DNA of 12,500 nt from Actinidia chinensis (GCA_009663005.1 CM018895.1:25480532-25493031); one strand, 5' to 3'; counted from the first letter of the stretch, positions 1 to 7,165 are shown. The notes: generated by a model from the letters alone, not told the origin. Made by a program: numbers and translations.

Positions 1-377
1 CAAAAAGGAGTACCGAAGCCCAATGTCCTGCAGGAAAGTTACAAGAAAAGAAAATTTATACCACAGTTAGACGGTAATTAAAATATGCAAGGGGCATGCC
101 AGGATATTCGGGCATGTGGGAATAGCCAGTACAAAACTAGACCTCTCTCGACTGTAGGAAGAATAGGCAAGTGTTTGTATTGCATTAAAAGTATATTGCC
201 ATGTAAAGATCCCATCATGCAGTCAATTAAGATTTTGCCACTTGCATCAAAGATTGTATACATGTATTCCTTTGGCTTACAACACCAGGAGTTTTGGGTT
301 TCAAAAAGGATTAAAACTATTCAACGCTAGTCTATGTGAGTTTAAACAGGGTTAAAACTTAATCATCGACTCCTCGT
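1..377. other. Unassigned sequence left of the array
   Basis: No gene is supported here. Short open frames exist on both strands (plus 85-330, minus 78-263), but they overlap, show no recognisable domain or motif, and have no convincing start context. On the minus strand a pyrimidine-rich stretch ending in CTACAG near 153-170 resembles a 3' splice site, but no matching exon can be confirmed. This could be the edge of an intron-containing gene outside the window, or plain intergenic DNA. Confidence 0.4.
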
Positions 378-550
378 CTCTATGGCGACTCGATGGAGGT
401 GCTGGATTTCAAGCTCAACATTATTATCCCTACCCACTCTATGGAGGCGGTGGGGATTGGATTCCGATTGAGGTGATGATTTCAAGCTCCACAAACCCCA
501 TAATCCTCATCTCTATGGCAGCAGCGGGGATTGCGACTCTTTTTTCAAGC
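378..550. repeat. Degenerate short tandem repeat abutting copy 1
   Basis: CTCTATGG occurs at 378, 437 and 511. ATTTCAAGCTC occurs at 406 and 479, and a variant TTTTCAAGC at 542-550. Together these define about three diverged units of 59-74 bp. The third unit merges into the 3' end of gene copy 1, whose last conserved codons (minus strand GTG CTT GAA) contain the same TTCAAG core. The left edge of the large array therefore lies at a short shared sequence, which may have served as microhomology when the array formed; that mechanism is an inference. Copies 2 and 3 do not have this repeat beside them. Confidence 0.6.
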
Positions 551-1074
551 ACGTTTCGCAAATAAATTATTACGATACAACCAACTAAGACTACCCAAGT
601 CCAACCCCCTAGGCCGAATTTCACGACAGATGTGCTTATTGCCCCACTTATAAAAAAATTTACGAGTCTCAAATCGTTCCGGAGCAGTGGAAGAAGTCCA
701 AGAGAACAGAAGGAAGCCACCATGAAGCATATGATCCCGATTACGGATACATCTCCAATGTAACAAACTAGAATTACTATTATCAAAATAATACTAGCTT
801 GGATGGTTTTCGCCCAGGCCGGGGCCTCTGCAATCCATCTCCAACATTGTTGTCGGTGTTTTTGTGCCATTACAAGAGCACACAGTATAGCGACGGCAAC
901 GGTACCAACTGCAATAGACCAATAACTACGGAGATGCTTCTTACCAACTTTAGTGAAATAGAGCCCTCCTATAACAGTAGCAATGCCAATAACAAATCCC
1001 ATGGCCCAGTAGTAGGGAGTATTTCCCTCCAGCAGAAATGAATGGACATTTGCATTAGTTGGAATTGGTGCCCT
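439..1074 (-). pseudogene. Membrane-protein gene, copy 1 (start lost, 3' end fused to foreign repeat)
   Basis: The conserved frame matches copy 2 from the N-A-N-V-H-S residues to V-L-E without a stop or frameshift, with about twelve amino-acid differences over about 170 residues. Two things are wrong. The codon matching copy 2's initiator is AGG at 1072-1074, and the first ATG in the expected transcript (1055) is out of frame. A translation product would need the internal Met of the Y-Y-W-A-M segment, losing about 23 residues and cutting into the first membrane segment. At the other end, after V-L-E, the frame runs for 31 more codons through an unrelated short repeat to a stop at 439. The frame also stays open upstream to 1419, but that part is leader and promoter. 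The conserved body could reflect recent duplication, residual function or use of another start. Function is unknown. Confidence 0.6.
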
Positions 1075-1126
1075 TTCTTCGTGACAAGAAAGAGAGAGGA
1101 AATGCAGTGAATAGGGAGGAGAAAGG

Positions 1127-1163
1127 GGAGGAGGAGGAGGAGGAGGAGGAGGAGAGAGAGGAG
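1127..1163. repeat. GGA/GAG microsatellite in the leader of copy 1
   Basis: An uninterrupted run of GGA triplets on the plus strand passes into GAGAGA. On the transcribed minus strand it is a CTC/TCC tract inside the predicted 5' leader. It sits in a wider purine-rich zone (about 1083-1255) and differs in length from the equivalent tract in copy 2. Confidence 0.85.
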
Positions 1164-1269
1164 GTTTGATGGAAATGGTGCTACAAGCAAGAAGAGGGAG
1201 GAGGAGGAGAGAGAGAAGAGGGAGAAGAGGAGGAGGACAGAGGGAAATGTTACTGAGACTCTTGCCCTG

Positions 1270-1279
1270 AATATATAGA
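1270..1279 (-). promoter_or_regulatory. TATA box of copy 1
   Basis: The minus strand reads TCTATATATT, followed downstream by a CT-rich leader. The motif and its flanks are the same in all three units. A start of transcription some 25-35 bases downstream (about 1240-1250) is inferred from the usual plant spacing. Confidence 0.65.
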
Positions 1280-1293
1280 CGATGCACGACCTG

Positions 1294-1356
1294 GACGCAC
1301 CTCTTTGGAAAAAAGAGACCCTGTACGCTCCTCTTACGCACCTCTTTGGAAAAAAG
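1294..1356 (-). promoter_or_regulatory. Duplicated upstream element, copy 1
   Basis: Two near-identical blocks, CGCACCTCTTTGGAAAAAA on the plus strand, lie at 1294-1314 and 1335-1356, just upstream of the TATA box relative to the gene. The gap between them includes a third partial match (ACGCTCCTCTTACGCACC), making it about 11 bp longer than in the other units. The position suggests a paired transcription-factor site or a small promoter duplication, but no factor is identified. Confidence 0.5.
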
Positions 1357-1397
1357 AAAACTCCCTTGTATTGTGAATGTTTCTAATTGGATCCTCT

Positions 1398-1860
1398 GTC
1401 CTAATTTGGGTCGGGGCAAGCTGTCCTAATTCAAAATTTTCAAGGCTCGAGGACAAGGTTTGGATGGGCTTTGCACTCAGGTTCAATCTTGGTGGGCGGG
1501 TGGGCCAGCTTAGTCCCATTTTTAATTTTTTGAACAATGGGGGGGGTGGGGTAGACATTTAAGGTCTGAATGCTGGGTTGGGGGTCTTAAGTAAGTAATA
1601 GGGGTGTGGGGGTGTGGACTGTAATATGTGCAATGGTGAAAATCCTCGGCTTCTTTCTTTTTTTGTTTTTTGGCCCCTATTCCACAGACGAAATTCCCAA
1701 CCACAAGGAACGAAACAAAATACACCCATAATTAAACAATAAATATAAATTACACTACTCTACAACCATTGTTTATTAAAAGTTTAGACTGATGTCCTCT
1801 TAAATTGATTTTCAATATTTCATGTGTTTCAAATATTTTATGGTATTAGCATTTTTATTT
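1398..1860. other. Upstream region and spacer, unit 1
   Basis: No gene is seen. The stretch holds two GTCCTAATT motifs, G-rich runs at 1541-1615, and an AT-rich spacer with many small indels relative to unit 2. TTTATT at 1854-1859 (AATAAA on the minus strand) lies about 140 bases past the stop codon of gene copy 2 and could be its polyadenylation signal. That is weak evidence, because AT-rich DNA gives such matches by chance. Confidence 0.45.
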
Positions 1861-1997
1861 TGGTTCGGTCTTGTCTTGTGGTTTCGTCTTGTGCGAATGA
1901 ATGGGGACAAAAAACAGTAGGTTATTTTAGAGTTCTTTTGGATGACCTGCTGCGATGCAGTGGTCGTTCCGCCGGGAGAAAGAAAGAGAGATGCTTT

Positions 1998-2540
1998 TCA
2001 TTTCCAATATATTTCAAGCACGTTTCGCAAATAAATTATTACGATACAACCAACTAAGACTACCCAAGTCCAACCTCCTAGGCTGAATTTCACGGCAGAT
2101 GTGCTTATTGCCCCACTTATAAAAAAATTCACGAGTCCCAAATCGTTCCGGAGCAGTGGAAGAAGTCCAAGAGAACAGAAGGAAGCCACCATTAAGCATA
2201 TGATCCCGATTACAGACCCGTCTCCAATGTAACAAACTAGAATCACTAAAGTCAAAATAATACTAGTTTGGATTGTTTTCGCCCAGGCCGGGGCCTCTGC
2301 AATCCATCTCCAACATTGTTGTTGGTGTTTTTTTGCCATTACAAGAGCACACAGTATAGCGACAACAACGGTACCAACTGCAATAGACCAATAACTACAG
2401 AGATGCTTCTTACCAACTTTAGTGAAATAGAGCCCTCCTATAACAGTAGCAATGCCAATAACAAATCCCATGGCCCAGTAGTAGGGAGTATTTCCCTCCA
2501 GCAGAAATGAATGGACATTTGCATAGTTGACTTGTGCCAT
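1998..2540 (-). CDS. Unknown polytopic membrane protein, copy 2 (intact)
   Basis: This is a complete intronless frame of 180 residues, ATG at 2538-2540 and TGA at 1998-2000. The start is supported by the TATA box at 2731-2740, which predicts a pyrimidine leader of about 160-170 bases in which this is the first ATG. The protein is strongly hydrophobic. Likely membrane segments lie at residues 20-40, 50-69, 90-105, 108-130 and 155-171, with a possible weaker one at 136-150. The short N-terminus is polar. The loop between segments two and three is basic and aromatic (K-K-H-Q-Q-Q-C-W-R-W). There is no obvious cleavable signal peptide, catalytic motif or known domain. Its role and membrane are unknown, and I do not recognise the family. 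Compared with copy 1 it has about twelve substitutions, many non-synonymous, but no frame damage. The last four codons (I-Y-W-K) differ from both other copies. Confidence 0.72.
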   Translation of the reverse strand: MAQVNYANVHSFLLEGNTPYYWAMGFVIGIATVIGGLYFTKVGKKHLCSYWSIAVGTVVVAILCALVMAKKHQQQCWRWIAEAPAWAKTIQTSIILTLVILVCYIGDGSVIGIICLMVASFCSLGLLPLLRNDLGLVNFFISGAISTSAVKFSLGGWTWVVLVGCIVIIYLRNVLEIYWK

Positions 2541-2705
2541 TTTTTAGTGACAAGAAAGGGAGAGGAAATGCAGTGAATAGGAGGAGGAGGAGGAGGAGGA
2601 GGAGGAGAGAGAGGAGGAAAGAAGGTTTGATGGAAATGGTGCTGCAAGCAAGAAGAGGGAGGAGGAGGACAGAGAGAAGAGGGAGAAGAGGAGGAGGACA
2701 GAGAG
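2541..2705 (-). promoter_or_regulatory. Pyrimidine-rich 5' leader of copy 2
   Basis: Between the expected transcription start and the ATG, the transcribed-sense strand is mostly C and T, broken by a short mixed stretch (ACCATTTCCATC). CT-rich leaders are common in highly expressed plant genes. No ATG occurs in it, which supports the assigned start. The exact 5' end is inferred from the TATA box. Confidence 0.5.
2581..2617. repeat. GGA microsatellite in the leader of copy 2
   Basis: GAG/GGA triplets on the plus strand pass into GAGAGAGAGG, equivalent to 1127-1163 in unit 1. It lies about 40-75 bases upstream of the start codon, inside the predicted 5' leader. Confidence 0.85.
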
Positions 2706-2730
2706 AAATGTTACTGAGACTCTTGCCCTG

Positions 2731-2740
2731 AATATATAGA
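2731..2740 (-). promoter_or_regulatory. TATA box of copy 2
   Basis: The minus strand reads TCTATATATT, identical to the other two units. It is about 190 bases upstream of the ATG at 2540, which fits a leader of about 160-170 bases. Confidence 0.7.
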
Positions 2741-2754
2741 CGATGCACGACCTG

Positions 2755-2806
2755 TACGCACCTCTTTGGAAAAAATAGACCCTGTACGCACCTCTTAGGA
2801 AAAAAG
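2755..2806 (-). promoter_or_regulatory. Duplicated upstream element, copy 2
   Basis: TACGCACCTCTTTGGAAAAAA (plus strand) at 2755-2775 is repeated at 2785-2806 with one base changed (TTAGG for TTTGG). The repeats are 30 bp apart, close to three helical turns, and lie directly upstream of the TATA box. Confidence 0.5.
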
Positions 2807-2826
2807 AAAACTCCCTTGTATTGTGA

Positions 2827-3290
2827 ATGTTTCTAATTGGATCCTCTGTCCTAATTTGGGTCGGGGCAAGCTGTCCTAATTCAAAATTTTCAAGGCTCAA
2901 GGACAAGGTTTGGATGGCTTTGGACTCAGGTTCAATCTTGGTGGGCGGGTGGGCCGGCTTAGTCCCATTTTTATTTTTTGAACAATGGTGTAGGACTTTA
3001 AGGTGTGCAATTGCTGTTGGGGGGCTTAGTAAGTATAGGGGTGAGGGGGTGTGACTGTAATATGTGCACTGGGTGAAAATCCTCGGCTTTATTTCTTTTC
3101 TGTTTTTGGCCCCTATTCGCACAAGACGAAATCACAAGCACAAGGAACGAAACAAAAATACACCCATTAATTAAAAAATAAATAAATTACACTACTCTAC
3201 ACCCATTGTTTATTAAAGTTGGACTGATTATACTAAATTTTTTCAAATATTTCATGGTTTTAATATTGTTTTATGGTATTAGCATTTTGG
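2827..3290. other. Upstream region and spacer, unit 2
   Basis: No gene is seen. The sequence parallels 1381-1860 with many small indels, chiefly in G and A/T runs. TTTATT at 3209-3214 (AATAAA on the minus strand) is about 220 bases past the stop of copy 3 and is a weak polyadenylation candidate for it. Confidence 0.45.
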
Positions 3291-3432
3291 TCGTTCCTTT
3301 GACTGTAGTTTCGTTTGGTGCGAATGAATGGGGACAAAAAACAGTAGGTATTTTAGAGTTCTTTGGATGACCTGCTGCGATGTATGGCGTTCCGCCGGGA
3401 GAAAGAAAGAGAGATGGCTTTTTCATTTCCAA

Positions 3433-3937
3433 TTATTCAAGCCAGTTTCGCAAATAAATATTAGATACAACAACTAAGACTACCCAAGTCCAACCACCTA
3501 GGCCGAATTTCACGGCAGATGTGCTTATTACCCCACTTATAAAAAAATTCATGAGTCCCAAATCGTTCCGGAGCAGTGGAAGAAGTCCAAGAGAACAGAA
3601 GGAAGCCACCATGAAGCATATGATCCCGATTACAGATCCATCTCCAATGTAACAAACTAGAATCACTAATGTCAAAATAATACTAGTTTGGATGGTTTTC
3701 GCCCAGGCCGGGGCCTCTGCAATCCATCTCCAACATTGTTGTCGGTGTTTTTTTGCCATTACAAGAGCACACAGTATAGCGACGGCAACGGTACCAACTG
3801 CAATAGACCAATAACTACGGAGATGCTTCTTACCAACTTAGTAACTAGAGCCTCCTATAACCGTAGAAAGCAATAACAAATCCATGGCCAATAGTAGGGA
3901 GTATTCCCTCCAGCCGAAATTGAAAGACATTTGCCAT
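3433..3937 (-). pseudogene. Membrane-protein gene, copy 3 (frame broken, possibly by assembly error)
   Basis: The distal part is intact: an open frame from the conserved Met of M-A-K-K-H (3759) to a TAA at 3433-3435 matches copy 2 closely. Three single-base losses near 3450-3475 cancel out, changing a few residues near the C-terminus before R-N-W-L-E. The proximal part is broken. From an ATG at 3937 (M-A-N-V) the frame shifts within a few codons, and an in-frame TAA lies just before the V-G-K-K-H segment near 3838. Nearly all these changes are one-base insertions or deletions within about 100 bases. They lie close to the artefact-like G/C block at 3997-4105, so poor consensus quality is as good an explanation as true decay. 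If corrected by better reads it could be a gene like copy 2, possibly starting at M-A-N-V. Confidence 0.6.
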
Positions 3938-3996
3938 AGTTGACTTGTGCCCTTTTTTAGTACAAGAAAGGGAGAGGAAATGCAGTGAATAGGGAG

Positions 3997-4105
3997 GCGG
4001 GTGCGGCCCCCCCGCCCGGGGTTTTCTTGGGGGTCGTTCTTCCCGGGGGGGGGGTTTTCGCGCCCCGGGGGGGGGGGCGGGGGGGGGTGGCCGGTCCGGG
4101 GCCCC
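3997..4105. other. Almost pure G/C block, probable sequencing or assembly artefact
   Basis: About 109 bases consist almost only of G and C runs with a few T runs and almost no A, replacing part of the GGA microsatellite found here in units 1 and 2. Clean unit sequence resumes on both sides (GCAGTGAATAGGGAGG to the left, AGGAGGAGGAGG to the right). Nothing like it occurs elsewhere in the window. Long G runs alternating with CCCC and TTTT are typical of failed base calling across a difficult purine repeat. A genuine insertion cannot be excluded. Confidence 0.6.
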
Positions 4106-4259
4106 AGGAGGAGGAGGAGGACGGACCGAAGAGAGGCAGGAAAGAAGGTTTGATGGAAAATGGTGCCTGCAAAGCAAGAATATGGGAGGAGGAGGACCAG
4201 AGAGAAGAGTTGGAAAGAAGAGGAGGACAGAGAGAAATGTTACTGAGACTCTTTCCCTG

Positions 4260-4269
4260 AATATATAGA
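4260..4269 (-). promoter_or_regulatory. TATA box of copy 3
   Basis: The minus strand reads TCTATATATT, as in units 1 and 2. The distance to the gene start is longer here because of the G/C block in the leader. Confidence 0.62.
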
Positions 4270-4283
4270 CGATGCACGACCTG

Positions 4284-4335
4284 TACGCACCTCTTTGGAA
4301 AAAATAGACCCTGTACGCACCTCTTTGGAAAAAAG
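4284..4335 (-). promoter_or_regulatory. Duplicated upstream element, copy 3
   Basis: TACGCACCTCTTTGGAAAAAA occurs at 4284-4304 and again, identical through the run of A, at 4314-4335. The spacing is 30 bp, as in unit 2. The two copies here match each other better than those in unit 2. Confidence 0.5.
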
Positions 4336-4798
4336 AAAACTCCCTTGTATTGTGAATGTTTCTAATTGGATCCTCTGTCCTAATTTGGGTCGGGGCAAGC
4401 TGTCCTAATTCAAAATTTCCAAGGCTCAAGGACAAGGTTTGGATGGGCTTTGGACTCAGGTTCAATCTTGGTGGGCGGGTGGGCCGGCTTAGTCCCATTT
4501 TTTATTTTTTGAACAATGGTGTAGGACTTTAAGGTGTGCAATTGCTGGGTTTGGGGGGCTTAGTAAGTATAGGGGTGAGGGGGTGTGACTGTAATATGTG
4601 CACTGGGGACAAATCCTCGGCTTTATTTCTTTTCTGTTTTTGGCCCCTATTCGCACAAGATGAAATCACAAGCACAAGGAACGAAACAAAAATACACCCA
4701 TTAATTAAAAACTAAATAAATGTACACTACATTACACCTTGTTTTTTAAAGTTTTGACTGATTTAATACCTAAATTTATTTTCAAAATATTCAGGTTT

Positions 4799-4881
4799 TG
4801 AAAAATAAATAAACCACAAAAACAGTTAGAGCCCAGGAGGGGGTAGGTAAGATGGGTACAAAAATAAATAAATCCACAAAA
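4799..4881. repeat. Short direct repeat at the right edge of the array
   Basis: AAAAATAAATAAACCACAAA near 4799-4821 recurs as AAAAATAAATAAATCCACAAA near 4859-4881, about 60 bp apart. This is where similarity to the array units stops, so it may relate to the breakpoint. Confidence 0.5.
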
Positions 4882-5174
4882 AGTTTCGACATGTTCACGC
4901 GTACAGTACACTAGCATTTTGGGGGTGGTACAGATGGGTCAGGCAAACTTGGACCGACGAAATCACCATAGGCAGGGCAGAGGTGTCTGCAGTACGGAAA
5001 AAGCAACACGCAAGATTCCTCCCACAATCCCTCCCTGCACCACCTGGGAGGAGGGATCGCTGTTCACGAGCACCACCTCGTGATCCTCGCACGCCACTTC
5101 GTCATTATATTGTCGCTGCCAACGCCAGAACCTGCTCGAGGTTGCTTCTCAATGTGGATGGGGCGTTGGAATCG
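4882..5174. other. Unassigned GC-richer segment between array and remnant
   Basis: No gene is supported. Open frames on both strands (minus 4895-5092, plus 4983-5204) overlap and show no motif. A small perfect stem TCACGAG/CTCGTGA with a six-base loop lies at 5064-5083. The sequence does not match the array unit. Confidence 0.4.
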
Positions 5175-5303
5175 GGCTCAAGGAGAAACTTTGGATGGCT
5201 TTGACCTGGGTTCAAAAAAACCCCCTCCCCGAATGGTGGTGTGCGTGGGGGCTGATTAGTCCATTTTTTATTTTTGAAAACAATGCGTGTAGTACTTTAA
5301 GTG
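5175..5303 (-). repeat. Degraded fourth fragment of the array unit (upstream region only)
   Basis: Motifs of the far-upstream region return in the same order as in unit 3 (about 4423-4536): GGCTCAAGGA, TTTGGATGGCTTTG, GGTTCAA, a G-rich stretch, TTAGTCCATTTTTTATTTTTG, AACAATG and GTACTTTAAG. The middle is altered by A and C runs (about 5213-5230). No coding region, TATA box or duplicated element accompanies it, so it is a promoter-side relic of another unit. Confidence 0.7.
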
Positions 5304-6480
5304 GGGCCAGTGGAAATTTTCCCGAATACCTTTAAGGTCTGCCAAATATCTTGGTTTCTCTTTGCTAATTAGCTGAACAAACTTCCAATTTGTGTCACAA
5401 TGGGCTTATGTTAATCCCACAATACGATTACACCAGTTTTTCTGATGCCACACCACCGGTGATCACGCTTGGTTGGTCAGGTTATTGTAAAACGAAACTT
5501 GTTGGAATCACTGTTTACTAGCTGTTTTGGATCCAACTGGACCAGGTGGAATTATTTGAATTCGGTTACACGGTTTTCGTTACTCAAACATATTCCACCT
5601 ATCACTACACCCATGACATAAGACATATTAATATCATCCAACAAGCATCAATACCTAGTGCATCAGTCTAATTAGTTCTAACCAAAAATCAACAGGTTTG
5701 ACCCATTTAGCCTCATAGTTTTAGTTTGGACAACCAATCTTGGGCCAACAGATTATACACTTATACATAGATAATATATACAATTCTGTATCATAATTTA
5801 TGTTTCAGGTATCGGTTTAGACCACTGCGGCACCTACTTAAAAAAACGCAAACTGATTGGCGAGGGAGTCGTGTGCATTATTAGAACACATTTAGAGCAA
5901 ACCATACCAACCAATCATTGGGTGAACGACCGATTCAATCTATGTTTCGCAGTTTGATTGGGTCTTGTTTTCTCACTCCTAAGAGAGATTAATATATCAC
6001 AAGCCTGAGCAACTTTAGATATGATGTAAGTTTTGGGAGCCAATATGCTATCCACGTTTGATGATCTTATGTAATGACTTGGAAGTGCGATATTCTCAAT
6101 ATCTTTTTTCTCTTTCCCCTCTCTATCACTAGTAGAAGATTTGTTACATAGCGGTGTGAAACATCGAGCAATCCAAGCTTATTTAGAATATTGATTGGTT
6201 AAGTAGACATTCAACAATAGTTTGTTGACGGCTTTGCAATTTTCACATGTTGTGTTTTACAAAAGAACACATTTTGTTTTAGGATAATATTAAAAGATAT
6301 CTTCAAATAATAAAAACTTTAATTTCTGCCAATTAAATAAATAATAGATGCGACCATGATAGATAATTTTTTTCACACACTATTGAAACAAGACAATAAA
6401 AAAAGGGTCCTCATCAATAATACAATTCTCAATTCAAGGGACCTCCTAGTTTCAGTATCACCCGACCTGACTAACAATTG
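5304..6480. other. AT-rich intergenic DNA, nothing recognised
   Basis: There is no open frame of note, RNA gene or clear repeat. A small palindrome CACCGGTG lies near 5454. Scattered phrases such as GGTTTGACCCATTTAGCC (about 5694) resemble decayed plant retroelement sequence, but no LTR ends, primer-binding site or coding remnant could be traced. Confidence 0.4.
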
Positions 6481-7165
6481 TTTGAGACCACATTTGGGTT
6501 GTGCCCGGCTGGAGGTGGTCAGTGTAAGGACCCTTCACTCCTCAAGTTATTGCGTACATGCCTGCCACAACCTAAATTTTTTGGTCTTTTTAACCGGGCC
6601 CACTTCAAATTCTAAGAATTGAAAGTGACCACCCGACAGATTACATTCCCGGTGCCCACATTATTTTCTTCAGCCGTTGATCAAGCTGTCACCATGCTTT
6701 GCCGGAAACAGGGCGATCTTATGCCAGCCCCAAGCGGCGAAACATTTATTGGATCCACATGCTGCCCCACGCCGGGCAAGGAAGAGGAGGCCACCGGAAC
6801 CCTCACAAACCTCCCTAAAAACTAACCACGAGCCAAAATCAGCGCGTCAGCTTTGGTTGAGCTTTCAGTTTCAGACCACAGGGTTTGCAGCTGTACCAAA
6901 CTCATAGCTCTACGGCCAAAATGTTTGGCGGTGCTCCAGTAGCCCGTCCCGGCCCGCGGATGCCAATTGCCGAGGACTCTGGAGCATGCAACAACTTAAC
7001 CATGAAGACCTTCCTGGAACCAGTAGTACAACAGTTGCTACATCTGGTAGTTTCTCAATCAAGAAACCCCTTTCTGTTCTCTCCCTTGGACCGGCAAACT
7101 TCTTGGGAACCAACCGGTATATATTTCCGTTTGCTGACACATACGGTCTTGACCATCTGGTAGGC
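6480..7165 (+). other. GC-richer, coding-like stretch without an identifiable gene
   Basis: This stretch is clearly richer in G and C than its flanks. Three plus-strand frames overlap through it: 6619-6825 (68 codons), 6677-6907 and 6885-7163, with a further minus-strand frame at 6910-7140. The frame from ATG at 6921 begins M-F-G-G-A-P-V-A-R-P-G-P-R and reads through G+C-rich codons. A frame switch near 6985 would join it to another open frame as far as 7183. No domain is recognised. A potential donor (CTG/GTAGGC) lies near 7159. It could be a first exon, a transcribed non-coding region or a decayed transposon gene. I cannot choose between these. Confidence 0.25.

Larger units (their letters stand above)
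546..4800 (-). repeat. Tandem array of three ~1.4-kb gene-plus-promoter units
   Basis: The same sequence recurs head to tail. The gene-end marker CAAGCACGTTTCGC lies at 546 and 2015, with a variant at 3438, so the first two units are about 1469 and 1423 bp. Each unit holds, from left to right, the 3' end of the minus-strand gene, the coding region, a GGA-rich leader, a TATA box, a duplicated upstream element, a G-rich upstream region and an AT-rich spacer. The spacer with the GCGAATGAATGGGGAC motif precedes genes 2 (about 1861-2000) and 3 (about 3288-3430). It is absent left of copy 1 and right of copy 3, so unit 3 is shorter at its right end (about 4800). No terminal inverted repeats, target-site duplication or transposase were seen, so this looks like local tandem duplication rather than a mobile element. 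Confidence 0.92.

Noticed and set aside
78..263. Minus-strand frame of 61 codons near the left edge
   Set aside because: It has no motif, no promoter and an overlapping plus-strand frame of similar size. A splice-like CTACAG inside it argues against one continuous exon.
439..1419. A 326-codon minus-strand frame taken as one protein
   Set aside because: Its first 110 or so codons lie across the TATA box and the CT-rich leader and translate to Pro/Leu low complexity. The equivalent frame in copy 2 is not continuous with the gene. Only the conserved body is credible.
2268..2510. Plus-strand frames recurring in all units (799-1041, 2268-2510, 3688-3876)
   Set aside because: They are antisense to the membrane-protein gene. 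Their similarity follows from duplication of that gene, and they have no promoter or motif of their own.
2534..2731. Arg/Glu-rich plus-strand frame in the leader
   Set aside because: It is the translation of the GGA/GAGA purine tract and has no support as a gene.
3845..4498. A 217-codon minus-strand frame
   Set aside because: It crosses the promoter, the purine leader and the artefact-like G/C block, and enters the gene in a shifted frame. It is not a real protein.
5690..5720. LTR-retrotransposon hint (TTTGACCCATTTAGCC)
   Set aside because: A single short phrase is not enough. No long terminal repeats, primer-binding site, polypurine tract pair or coding remnant could be found nearby.
6356..6622. 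Plus-strand frame of 88 codons
   Set aside because: It begins in AT-rich DNA with no conserved motif and looks like a chance frame.
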